A stretch of 23,002 nucleotides of DNA from CAYYEF01 sp964470825 (lineage in GTDB: Bacteria; Patescibacteriota; Minisyncoccia; Phycocordibacterales; JAACPR01). Each line of letters starts with the position of its first letter. Within the stretch, counting starts at the first letter, position 1. This document shows positions 8,073 to 16,241 of the stretch, piece after piece. The stretch covers positions 1 to 23,002 of the forward strand of contig CAYYEF010000009.1 of NCBI GenBank assembly GCA_964470825.1, written 5' to 3'. The position numbers and the translations under genes are program-made. The notes beneath the pieces are model-generated. The model was not told where the DNA came from and ran no database searches. It saw only the letters and a list, made by a program, of their open reading frames with translations.

Positions 8073-9905
8073 TTAAATCTTCTGACTTTCCCACTGTTTA
8101 TAAAATTCACCTTTCAAATCAATAAGCTCTTGTAGAGTTCCGATTTCTCGAACCTGACCTTTTTCTAAATATACTATTTGATCGGCTTTTTTGATTGTTG
8201 AAAGTCGATGAGAGATTATTATCTGCGTCTTTTCTTTTAGCAAATCTTCAATACCTTCAATAATTTTTTGTTCAGTATTTCCATCAAGAGCACTTGTGGC
8301 CTCATCCATTATAAAAATATCGTGATCTTTTACTAATGCACGCGCAATAGAAAGACGTTGTTTCTCTCCGCCAGAGAAATTACTACCCCTCTCACCTATT
8401 TCAGTATCATAAGCTTTTGGTAACTTCTCTACAAATTCATGAACATATGTTTTTTGCATAATATCTATCAGGACTTCTTTGCTTAGATCTTTTTTTGTTC
8501 CATATTTTATATTATGTTCGATAGTTGAATTAAAAAGTAAAACATCTTGATTAACAAATGATATTTTTTTTCTCAAAGAACCTATACTATAATCGCGTAT
8601 ATCAACACCATCAATAAATATAGATCCGACAGGACAATCATAGAAACGAAGCAATAAATTTGTTATTGTGCTTTTTCCAGAACCTGTTGGACCTACTATC
8701 GCAGTAATCTTACCCTTGGGTATATTAAAAGAAAGATTTTTTAATATTAAACCATCTAAATCAGAGTATGCGAATGAAAGATTTTTTATTTCTATTCCTG
8801 ATTTTAATTCTTTCAATTCAAGATTTCCATCTTTCAAAATAAAATTATCACTTCCCTCAATCAGGTGATTAATACTTTCAATAGCCCTATTCGCATTTAC
8901 CATGCCTAATTTAAAATTATTAAAAGAATTCAGTCCTGGGATTATTTTTTGAGCTAAATAAAAGAAAATAATAGCTCTGGAGGGGTCAAAGGACTTATCT
9001 AAATAAATAATCAGAGCCATACCCAAAGCCAAAAAAAGAATACTAGTTGTAGCTCCGATATCTTCAATAGGACCCAGAAGATTGGAAAGTTTTTGCCTTT
9101 TAAAAGATTGTGAAATTTCCTCATTACTTATTTCAGAGAAAATTTTCCTCTCTCTTTCTTCTTGATTAAAACCTCTGACAATAGGCATACAATAGAGAAT
9201 ATTCATTATTGTATTATTCAAATTTTCTGTCAGACTCTCTGTATTTTTTAAAACTTCTCTAACTTTTTTAACTATTTGTTTAGTAAAAAAACTAGATATA
9301 GGAAAAATAATCATAGAAACTAAAGCTAATTTCCAAGAAATATAAAACATTATAGAAAGATAAGTTAATAGCAAAAAAATCTGAACGATAAAATCCTGCA
9401 AGATTTTAAACTGTGAACTAATAGTATTTGTTGATTTTGTTAAAACCTCATGAATATAGATGATCTTATTTTGATCATAAAAACTCTTATCAAAACTTAG
9501 ACATTTATCAATTAAAATTTCTCGCATTTTCACTATTGCAACTCTTGCTTGATATTGAGTAATTAATGCAGAAAAATACTGAAGAATACTTTTTATTATA
9601 ATAGTTAAGTAGATCCAAAAAACTAATAAAAGAAAAAGTCTGAGCGATGTAAAAAAAATATTTGGATAACTAGAAACAATATTTCCGATTATTTTTATAT
9701 TTTTAACATGATTAAAATTACCATTTATAATTCCCTCAACTAGAGGAAAAAGTAATGATACGGTATAGATACTAAATAAGGTTAGAGCTAGAGATAAAAC
9801 AACAGAAGAAATAAAAAATTTCATTCTTACCCCGCTTTTTTTCATAAAAAAAACAACCTTTTTTATGTCTTGAAATAGTTCATTTTTAAGAAAATTTTCA
9901 AACAT
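8073..9905 (-). CDS. ABC exporter, MsbA/PglK-like half-transporter (flippase candidate)
   Basis: A 610-residue fused membrane and ATPase protein, the usual length for a type IV ABC exporter half. The transmembrane domain covers about residues 28-330 (clear segments near 30-57, 83-110, 172-205 and 283-318). The ATPase domain has Walker A GPTGSGKS (405-412), a Q-loop glutamine at 453, the signature FSGGEKQR (510-517), Walker B IFIMDEATSALD with E535, and an H-loop histidine at 566. All key residues are present, so it should be active as a homodimer in the inner membrane. It could flip a lipid-linked oligosaccharide or lipid, since the genes directly downstream modify sugars. It could equally be a general lipid or drug exporter; substrate is inferred from context alone. 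It starts 30 bases after gatB. Confidence 0.9.
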   Translation of the reverse strand: MFENFLKNELFQDIKKVVFFMKKSGVRMKFFISSVVLSLALTLFSIYTVSLLFPLVEGIINGNFNHVKNIKIIGNIVSSYPNIFFTSLRLFLLLVFWIYLTIIIKSILQYFSALITQYQARVAIVKMREILIDKCLSFDKSFYDQNKIIYIHEVLTKSTNTISSQFKILQDFIVQIFLLLTYLSIMFYISWKLALVSMIIFPISSFFTKQIVKKVREVLKNTESLTENLNNTIMNILYCMPIVRGFNQEERERKIFSEISNEEISQSFKRQKLSNLLGPIEDIGATTSILFLALGMALIIYLDKSFDPSRAIIFFYLAQKIIPGLNSFNNFKLGMVNANRAIESINHLIEGSDNFILKDGNLELKELKSGIEIKNLSFAYSDLDGLILKNLSFNIPKGKITAIVGPTGSGKSTITNLLLRFYDCPVGSIFIDGVDIRDYSIGSLRKKISFVNQDVLLFNSTIEHNIKYGTKKDLSKEVLIDIMQKTYVHEFVEKLPKAYDTEIGERGSNFSGGEKQRLSIARALVKDHDIFIMDEATSALDGNTEQKIIEGIEDLLKEKTQIIISHRLSTIKKADQIVYLEKGQVREIGTLQELIDLKGEFYKQWESQKI

Positions 9906-9935
9906 AAATATTTATATTTTTATATTAAAACTTAT

Positions 9936-11375
9936 TTATATAAGTTTTTTAAATAAGTCAGCTAAAATTTTGGGATTAGCACTACCCCGAGTTTCCTTCA
10001 TACCTTGTCCAACTAAAAATTGAAGAGAGGCTTCTTTACCGGCTTTGTATTCATCTGCCACTTTTTGATTTGAGATAATAATTTTTTTAACAATTTCAGT
10101 CAATGCTCCTTCGTCACTTTGCTGCAATAAACCTTTTTCAGTGGCGATTTTTTCTACTTCCCCATGTTTTACAGATAATTCATTCAAAATATCTTTGGCG
10201 CCACGAGAAGAAATTTTATTCTCTGCTAACATTGTCACCAAGTCAACAATATTTTTAACTGAGACTTTTTCTAAAATATTTTCATCATTTCTGTATATTG
10301 AAACTATATCAGAAGTAATATAGTTTGCAGCAGTCTTAATTTTCTCTAAATCATTTTTCAAATTAGATCGTACTCCATCAAAAAAGTTTGAAAAATTAAC
10401 ATTTGAAACCAAAAAATCTGCCTGATCTGCTTTTAATCCAAGATCTAAAAATGTTTTACGTTTTTGCCAAGGCAATTCAGGTAAAGTTTCGCGTAATTTT
10501 TCGCTGGCGAATTCTGGAATTTCACTAATTTTTATTTTTGGTAAATCTGGATCTGGAAAATATCGATAATCATCACTAGTTTCCTTCTTACGTTGACTGA
10601 AAGTTTTTTGTTTATTTTCATCCCAACCTCGAGTCTCTTGCACAATTTCATGACCTTTTCCTGCTTCTAGTAAATCAATCATTCTTTCAATTTCATATTC
10701 AATGGCTTTTTCAGCAACCTTGAAAGAGTTTAAATTTTTTACTTCAACCTTTGTGCCAAATTTTTCAGCACCTTGTGGAGCGACGGAAATATTTGCCTCC
10801 ACACGCATTTCACCTTTTTCCATATTAGCTTCAGAGGCCCCCAGATATCGTAATAATAATTGCAGTTCACGAGCAAATTCTCCTGCTTGCTTTGCAGAAT
10901 GAATAACTGGTTCAGTAACAAGTTCCATTAAAGGAACACCTGCTCTATTATAATTTACCAAAGAAAAATCTCCTCGATCATGAATAGAGGTTCCCGTATC
11001 TTCTTCTAAATGAATACGTGTAATTTCTACATCCCCAAAAGAAGTATTGATTTTTCCACCGCTAACAAGTGGGTATTTATATTGGCTAATTTGATAACCT
11101 TTTGGAATATCTGGATAGAAATAATTTTTTCTATCCCATTCTGTATAGTCTGCAATATTTGCACCTAGTGATAATCCAACTCTAATAACATTTTTTACAG
11201 ATTCATTGTTTATTACAGGTAAAGTTCCAGGATGTCCCATACAAATTGGACAAATATTTTTATTCGGCTCTTTTTCGTCTGGATTATTTTTACAATCACA
11301 GAACATTTTAGTAGCTGTTTTTAATTCAGCGTGAACCTCCAATCCAATAGTAGGTATATATTTAGTATCTGACAT
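9936..11375 (-). CDS. gatB: Aspartyl/glutamyl-tRNA(Asn/Gln) amidotransferase subunit B
   Basis: A 479-residue protein of normal GatB length. It opens with IGLEVHAELKT, carries the zinc-site cysteines C26, C28, C42 and C45 (CDC ... CPIC), the conserved WDRKNYFYPDIPKGYQISQ region and EEDTG. It ends with the YqeY-like tail that contacts tRNA (GQGMKETRGSANP near 453-466). GatCAB amidates Glu-tRNA(Gln) and/or Asp-tRNA(Asn), needed where GlnRS or AsnRS is missing. gatA and gatC are not in this window. It sits between pilC (29 bases) and the ABC exporter (30 bases) on the same strand, so it is probably read through from the pilus operon or from an AT-rich local promoter. No functional tie to the pilus is implied. 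Confidence 0.97.
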   Translation of the reverse strand: MSDTKYIPTIGLEVHAELKTATKMFCDCKNNPDEKEPNKNICPICMGHPGTLPVINNESVKNVIRVGLSLGANIADYTEWDRKNYFYPDIPKGYQISQYKYPLVSGGKINTSFGDVEITRIHLEEDTGTSIHDRGDFSLVNYNRAGVPLMELVTEPVIHSAKQAGEFARELQLLLRYLGASEANMEKGEMRVEANISVAPQGAEKFGTKVEVKNLNSFKVAEKAIEYEIERMIDLLEAGKGHEIVQETRGWDENKQKTFSQRKKETSDDYRYFPDPDLPKIKISEIPEFASEKLRETLPELPWQKRKTFLDLGLKADQADFLVSNVNFSNFFDGVRSNLKNDLEKIKTAANYITSDIVSIYRNDENILEKVSVKNIVDLVTMLAENKISSRGAKDILNELSVKHGEVEKIATEKGLLQQSDEGALTEIVKKIIISNQKVADEYKAGKEASLQFLVGQGMKETRGSANPKILADLFKKLI

Positions 11376-11404
11376 ATGTTAGATATTAACCTATTTTCTA
11401 TTTT

Positions 11405-12616
11405 TTAGAAAGAAGAAGATATGTTGTAAATAGGCACCAATACAGAAGCAAGCAAGAATCCAACACCAACAGCTAACATAACAATCATTATAGGCTCTAT
11501 CATTCCGACCAGTGTATCTACGGCATTTGATACTTCTCTACTATAAAATTTAGCCAGCGTTCCCAAAATTTCACCGAGATTACCAGTTTCTTCTCCTACT
11601 TTAATCAATTGAACTAAGATACTTGGAAATTCAGCATGTTTAGAAAATGAATCTGAGAGAGAAAGACCGCCTTTTACATCCTCAACACTATCTTGAATAG
11701 CTTTTAAATACATTTTGTTATCGACAACATCTTTTGTAAGCTCTAATGCTTTAACCATCGGAATACCGCTACCAAGCATTGTATTAAGATTGTCCGCAAT
11801 TCTTGAAAGGAAAAGTTTTTGATACAAATCTCCTACATATGGAAGAGATAATTTGAAACGATCAAATTGATCTTTACCGATTGATGTCTTATTAAATCTA
11901 AAGAAGATAAAACCTCCAATGATTAGGGCTATTCCAAGCCATACTCCGTAATTAACAAAAAAATCAGACAAACCAATAACAAATTTTGTATAGGCTGGTA
12001 TTTCTTGTCCTGATTCCAACAATATTCCACTAATCTTTGGAATAACCAGAGTCAACATAAGAATCATAACGGTAATAAAGGTAAATACAATGAAGGCTGG
12101 GTAAATTAAAGCGTTTTTTGCTTTGGCAGTAATTTCATATGTTCTGTCTAAATAATCTGCAAGATAAGCAAATGACTCATCGAGCTTTCCCGATTCTTCT
12201 CCAGCACGAACCATTGAAATATAAAAAGAGGAGAATATATCAGGATGTTTTGAAAGTGATTCAGAAATTGAATTACCTGCTTGTAAATTCTCTGCAACAT
12301 CCGCTAGAGCACGACCCAATTTTGGATTCTCTGATTCATCAGAAAGGAGTCTGAAAATTCTAAGAGCGGAAACTTGGGCTTCGAATAATGTTGCAAACTG
12401 TCTAGAAATAATAACCAAATCTTTCATTGTCACCCTTTCAAAAAGAGATATGTTTTTGTTTAACATACTTCCACCCTCAGTTGCTTCGTGTATATCTGAA
12501 ATTACAAAACCTCTTCTCTGCAAAGAATTAATTGCAACATCGGTGTTAATAGCAGTAATAGTACCGCTTTTTTGGTTACCATCCTTATCTAATGCTATGT
12601 AAATATATACTGCCAT
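11405..12616 (-). CDS. pilC: Type IV pilus inner-membrane platform protein PilC (T2SS F family)
   Basis: A 403-residue protein with two repeated T2SSF domains. The paired GEESG (139-143) and GEETG (341-345) motifs mark the equivalent point in each repeat. Membrane segments lie at about 172-193, 223-240 and 373-396. The N-terminal YIYIALDKDG segment is the typical start of the family. PilC is the platform on which the PilB and PilT ATPases act to insert or withdraw pilin subunits. It starts 6 bases after pilT and is the last pilus gene of the operon. No SD motif is seen upstream of the ATG; the start matches the family's usual MxxYxYxAxD beginning. Confidence 0.95.
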   Translation of the reverse strand: MAVYIYIALDKDGNQKSGTITAINTDVAINSLQRRGFVISDIHEATEGGSMLNKNISLFERVTMKDLVIISRQFATLFEAQVSALRIFRLLSDESENPKLGRALADVAENLQAGNSISESLSKHPDIFSSFYISMVRAGEESGKLDESFAYLADYLDRTYEITAKAKNALIYPAFIVFTFITVMILMLTLVIPKISGILLESGQEIPAYTKFVIGLSDFFVNYGVWLGIALIIGGFIFFRFNKTSIGKDQFDRFKLSLPYVGDLYQKLFLSRIADNLNTMLGSGIPMVKALELTKDVVDNKMYLKAIQDSVEDVKGGLSLSDSFSKHAEFPSILVQLIKVGEETGNLGEILGTLAKFYSREVSNAVDTLVGMIEPIMIVMLAVGVGFLLASVLVPIYNISSSF

Positions 12617-12622
12617 ATTTTT

Positions 12623-13678
12623 TTAAATCATTCTTTGTAATATTTGAGGTCTAAATGAATTCAACATTGCATTTTCAGGTGTAATTTCTCCTCTACGCAC
12701 CAAATCTGCCAGTGTTCTATTCATATCAATCATACCGTGTTCCGAACCAGTTTCAATCATAGTATCAATTTCATAGGTTCTCTTTTCTCTAATAAGATTT
12801 GAAACTGCTGGAGTATTAATTAATAACTCATAAGCCGGAACCATACCTCCAGAGATTCTTGGAATTAGACGCTGAGAAAAAATACCAATAAGAGAACTAG
12901 ATAATTGTAATCTGATTTGATCTTGTTGAGTGGAAGGAAAAGAATCAATAATACGATCGATTGTTTGAGAAGCGGTATTTGTATGTAGAGTAGAAAAAAC
13001 AAGATGGCCAGTTTCAGCTGCAGTAACTGCTGCAGCAATAGTATCAGAGCCTCTCATCTCACCAACTAAAATTATATCCACATCTTGTCTGAATGTTCCA
13101 AGAAGAGCACTTTCAAAAGATTCTGTGTCTACTCTTACTTCTCTTTGATCAATAATTGCTTTTTTAGGCTCATAAACATATTCAACTGGATTTTCAATTG
13201 TAATAATATGCTCTGCTCTTTCTTGATTTATCATTTCAATCATAGCGGCTAGCGTTGTAGATTTTCCTTGTCCAACTGGGCCAACAACTAGAAAAAATCC
13301 TTGTTTACGTCTTGCAAAATCTTCTAGGATAAGAGGTAAATTTAATTCAGATATTGTTTTTATCTGTTTTGGAATAAGTCTCATCACAAAACCAATTCTA
13401 CCTTGCTGAATAAAAGCATTACCACGGAATCTATCTTTTTCTTTATATTGAAATGAAAAATCTAATTCTTGTTTTGTTTCAAATTCTTTTTGATAATTTT
13501 CTGGAATAAGTTGGTATAGGAAATTTTTTGTTTGTTCTTTAGTTAGAGATGGATATTCACTAATAGGAATTAAGTCTCCATTTACACGAATACTAGGCTG
13601 TCTACCTTCACCAACATGTAAATCAGACGCTCCCTGATTTATAACTCTTATGATTAAATCTTCAAGTGTTTTATCCAT
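12623..13678 (-). CDS. pilT: Type IV pilus retraction ATPase PilT
   Basis: A 351-residue hexameric secretion ATPase with the short N-terminal domain of the PilT branch (GASDLHVGEG...PSIRVNGDL). Walker A is GPVGQGKS at 133-140, a variant of the usual GPTGSGKS. The Asp box is TIENPVEY, and the Walker B region is DVDIILVGEMR with E207. The His box is TGHLVFSTLHTNTA, and SQRLIPR follows. The C-terminal region with IETGSEHGMIDMN matches PilT rather than PilB. PilT powers pilus disassembly, twitching and DNA uptake. It follows the receiver gene by 6 bases and precedes pilC by 6, so the three form one block. The Walker A change keeps the Lys and Ser that bind nucleotide, so activity is expected. Confidence 0.94.
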   Translation of the reverse strand: MDKTLEDLIIRVINQGASDLHVGEGRQPSIRVNGDLIPISEYPSLTKEQTKNFLYQLIPENYQKEFETKQELDFSFQYKEKDRFRGNAFIQQGRIGFVMRLIPKQIKTISELNLPLILEDFARRKQGFFLVVGPVGQGKSTTLAAMIEMINQERAEHIITIENPVEYVYEPKKAIIDQREVRVDTESFESALLGTFRQDVDIILVGEMRGSDTIAAAVTAAETGHLVFSTLHTNTASQTIDRIIDSFPSTQQDQIRLQLSSSLIGIFSQRLIPRISGGMVPAYELLINTPAVSNLIREKRTYEIDTMIETGSEHGMIDMNRTLADLVRRGEITPENAMLNSFRPQILQRMI

Positions 13679-13684
13679 ATACTT

Positions 13685-14086
13685 TTAATTATTTTTTTTC
13701 TTATTAAAGATCTCTATTACTTGTTTTACAACCTCTGATGGTGTATAAAGCGCTTTTACAATATATCCATCTACACCGATTTTATTTGCTGCATCAACAT
13801 CAGTTTGTTGACCTTGATTAGATAAAATTATTTTTACATAACTATCTGCCATATTATTTTCATATAATGCTTTTAAAAAAGTTAGGCCGTCCATTTTTGG
13901 CATTATCATATCAAACAAAACAATTTTCGGTTTTATATTTTGTTCTTTCAGTTGTTTTAAAGCCTCCTCTGCGTCAGATATAGCTACAACATCAAACCCT
14001 TCTTTCTTGAATTTCATTGCGTACATATCAAGCAGAAAATTATCGTCATCTATTATTAATATTTTTTTATCTTCTGTATTTTCCAT
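13685..14086 (-). CDS. Receiver-only response regulator in the pilus operon
   Basis: A 133-residue single receiver domain with no output domain. The acidic pair is D13/D14, the phosphoacceptor D59 (in LFDMIMPKMDG), the switch residue S89 and the invariant lysine K111, so phosphorylation should be possible. It resembles stand-alone CheY/PilG/PilH-type proteins, which act by binding a partner. Lying between pilB and pilT, it may tune the motors or relay a signal, but no histidine kinase is in the window. It appears to have its own promoter: an extended -10 element TGATATAAT lies 10 bases before the ATG (14097-14105). It heads the block receiver-pilT-pilC. Confidence 0.93.
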   Translation of the reverse strand: MENTEDKKILIIDDDNFLLDMYAMKFKKEGFDVVAISDAEEALKQLKEQNIKPKIVLFDMIMPKMDGLTFLKALYENNMADSYVKIILSNQGQQTDVDAANKIGVDGYIVKALYTPSEVVKQVIEIFNKKKNN

Positions 14087-14096
14087 ATGTAAATTA

Positions 14097-14105
14097 ATTA
14101 TATCA
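14097..14105 (-). promoter_or_regulatory. Extended -10 promoter element upstream of the response regulator gene
   Basis: Read on the minus strand, the bases are TGATATAAT, a perfect TGnTATAAT extended -10. No convincing -35 box sits 16-18 bases upstream, as is common for extended -10 promoters. The -10 ends 10 bases before the ATG at 14086, so a transcript starting about 7 bases downstream would have a leader of only a few bases. It lies in the 32-base gap after pilB. Confidence 0.5.
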
Positions 14106-14118
14106 AATTATTTTTAAA

Positions 14119-15828
14119 TTAAAGTTTAGCAATTTCCTCAAAAGGAATTTTTTTCTGCATTGCTTTAATAATAGCATCCTCTTTCATTGTTAGCATGCCT
14201 CTTTTTCTTGCAATATCGTAAACCGCAGACTCAATAGGGTTTTTCAAAATAACTTCTTCCATTTCTCTATCCATTTCATACATTTCATACACTGCTTCTC
14301 TGCCCCTTGTCCCTGTAGGAGCTTCTGGTGTTGGCTTATTTTTCAAAACCTCTTCAGCATGAGGAATTAGGTTTGTATATTCAGCAGGCAATGTTTCAAA
14401 TTGTTTATCAATCATCATTTTTATACTACCTTCAATTTTCACAGGTTCACCTGCACCAGGAGCAAGTTTTCTTACAAGGCGTTGAGCTACACCCAGAATC
14501 AAAGTTGGTGGAATCAAATAAGGATCAACACCCATATCAATTAAACGAGGAATAATACCTGGAGCTGTATTAGTGTGAATTGTTGAAAGCACCAAGTGAC
14601 CAGTTAGAGCAGCCTGAATAGCCAATTTAGCGGTTTCTGAATCTCGGATCTCTCCCACCATGATGATATCTGGGTCTTGTCGAAGAGTTGTTCTTAGACC
14701 TGTAGCAAAAGTATATCCGATTTCCGGAAAAACTTGAGATTGACTAACTCCCTGAATACTATATTCTACAGGATCTTCTAGAGATAGAACATTTTGAGTA
14801 TCCTTATCAATTTCTTTCAAAATAGAATACAGAGTAGTAGATTTACCAGAACCAGTAGGACCAGAAACAAGAATCATTCCGAAAGGTTTATCAATCGCTT
14901 TTTTAATCATCAAAAGATTTCTTTCACTTAGACCAAGTTCGTCTAATGATTTAACACCTTTCTCTTGGTCCAAGATTCTCATCACAACTTTTTCTCCATA
15001 ATATGATGGAAAAGTTGATACACGAAAATCAACTTTTCTTCCTTCTATCTTTGCAGAAAAACGACCATCTTGTGGTTTTCGTTTTTCATCTAGTTTCATC
15101 TGACACAAAATTTTGATACGGGCGACTACTGCAGACTGAACTTTACCTGGTAAAATAATACTAGTATTTAAAACACCATCAACTCGAAATCTAACGCGAA
15201 TTTGTTCTCTTAGTGGTTCAACGTGAACATCAGAAGCATTCCCTTCTACAGCATACCTTAAAATAGTTGCAACAATCTTAGTAACTGGAGCATCTTCAAT
15301 AATTTGAGTATCTTGAACACTCGCATTATTTTTTTTCATACTGACTGTTGCTCCATCAGCAGATAGGTCAGTATCCAATTCTGTTAAAGCTTTTGTAACT
15401 TCCCCAGAAAGACCTTTGTAAACCTCCAACACTTTTTGAAAGTCATCATAAGAAATCAAAAAAATCTTGAATGGCATATCCTCTTTTGCGGAAATAAAAT
15501 TTAGTGCATCACGCGCCTCTAAATCATCAGGATTTACCATTCCTATTTCTAAAAAACCTTCAGAGATGGCAACTGGAGCAAACTGGTAGTGAACAGCCGA
15601 TTCCTCTGGAATATATTTTAAAATATCAAAAGGAACATTTGTTCTAGAAAGATCTTTGATTGGCACATTGTAATATTCAGATTTATATTTCAAAACATCT
15701 TCTGGTAAAAGACCATTGTCTTTTAAGGCAACATCTATCGGAGTACCAGAAAGGACAGCATCCTTTATAGGCTGTAAATTTGTTTGTGTTACTATGCCTT
15801 TTTCAGTTAAATATTCTAAAAATGCCAT
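14119..15828 (-). CDS. pilB: Type IV pilus extension ATPase PilB (GspE/PilB family)
   Basis: A 569-residue ATPase. Residues 1 to about 145 form the N-terminal MshEN/GSPII_E-type domain, which can bind regulatory ligands in some relatives. The ATPase core follows, with Walker A SGPTGSGKS (322-330), the Asp box EDPVEY (351-356), Walker B DPDIIMVGEIRD (E393) and the His box TGHLVLSTIHTNTA. It powers pilus extension by acting on PilC. The usual PilB/GspE zinc site of four cysteines after the LVRKL segment (about 451-510) is missing; the only cysteine in the protein is at 242. It lies 10 bases after the pilP-like gene and 32 bases before the receiver gene. The annotation is secure; the missing zinc site is the only oddity. 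Confidence 0.96.
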   Translation of the reverse strand: MAFLEYLTEKGIVTQTNLQPIKDAVLSGTPIDVALKDNGLLPEDVLKYKSEYYNVPIKDLSRTNVPFDILKYIPEESAVHYQFAPVAISEGFLEIGMVNPDDLEARDALNFISAKEDMPFKIFLISYDDFQKVLEVYKGLSGEVTKALTELDTDLSADGATVSMKKNNASVQDTQIIEDAPVTKIVATILRYAVEGNASDVHVEPLREQIRVRFRVDGVLNTSIILPGKVQSAVVARIKILCQMKLDEKRKPQDGRFSAKIEGRKVDFRVSTFPSYYGEKVVMRILDQEKGVKSLDELGLSERNLLMIKKAIDKPFGMILVSGPTGSGKSTTLYSILKEIDKDTQNVLSLEDPVEYSIQGVSQSQVFPEIGYTFATGLRTTLRQDPDIIMVGEIRDSETAKLAIQAALTGHLVLSTIHTNTAPGIIPRLIDMGVDPYLIPPTLILGVAQRLVRKLAPGAGEPVKIEGSIKMMIDKQFETLPAEYTNLIPHAEEVLKNKPTPEAPTGTRGREAVYEMYEMDREMEEVILKNPIESAVYDIARKRGMLTMKEDAIIKAMQKKIPFEEIAKL

Positions 15829-15838
15829 ATTTATTTTA

Positions 15839-16240
15839 TTAGCGAATAGGACTTGTTGTTCCTACGGTAGTTGTTGACTGATTTGTAGATGTTGAGTTTT
15901 TTATAATAGAAGGTGCAATTGTAGAAGTTGCAGAACTTCCTGATGAATTAATTGGAGCGAATGGATTTGCTCTACCTACCGGCTCAGGAATAATTGGTTT
16001 ACTATGATCAATCAAATTCTTAACTATAGGATCATCCAATACTGCTCTATCTAATTTTAAAGAATTAATCTGGTTTATGGCAGTTGTAATTTCATCTCCT
16101 AAAACTTGAGCACTGTCTTGTCTTTGAGTAGTTTCTAATAAACTTTCTGCTGTTGGATCTGGCTTCAAAAAAGAATAAGCGATAAGACCTATTCCGATTA
16201 TAACTGCGATTATTATTATGTTTTTATATTTATTTATCAT
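15839..16240 (-). CDS. Small membrane-anchored PilP-like protein of the pilus operon
   Basis: A 133-residue protein with one membrane segment at about 8-26 (IIIIAVIIGIGLIAYSFL), a short charged middle part and a GRANPFAPI motif near 88-96. A Ser/Thr-rich tail fills the last 30 or so residues. The NPF motif and the position right after pilO recall PilP/GspC-type proteins, whose (D/N)PF segment links the alignment complex to the outer part of the machine, but there is no recognisable beta-domain. I therefore give no gene symbol. It starts 1 base after the pilO stop and ends 10 bases before pilB, so it belongs to the operon. A patescibacterial envelope without a secretin would not need a full PilP, which fits the short form (inference). 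Confidence 0.75.
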   Translation of the reverse strand: MINKYKNIIIIAVIIGIGLIAYSFLKPDPTAESLLETTQRQDSAQVLGDEITTAINQINSLKLDRAVLDDPIVKNLIDHSKPIIPEPVGRANPFAPINSSGSSATSTIAPSIIKNSTSTNQSTTTVGTTSPIR

Positions 16241-16241
16241 A

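Noticed and set aside
9906..9935. Promoter between gatB and the ABC exporter
   Set aside because: Several TATAAA/TATAAT-like strings occur but the segment is almost pure A/T, so a -10 cannot be told from background.
10739..10921. 60-codon frame on the same strand as gatB
   Set aside because: An alternative frame inside gatB, which is complete and conserved throughout; no sign of programmed frameshift.
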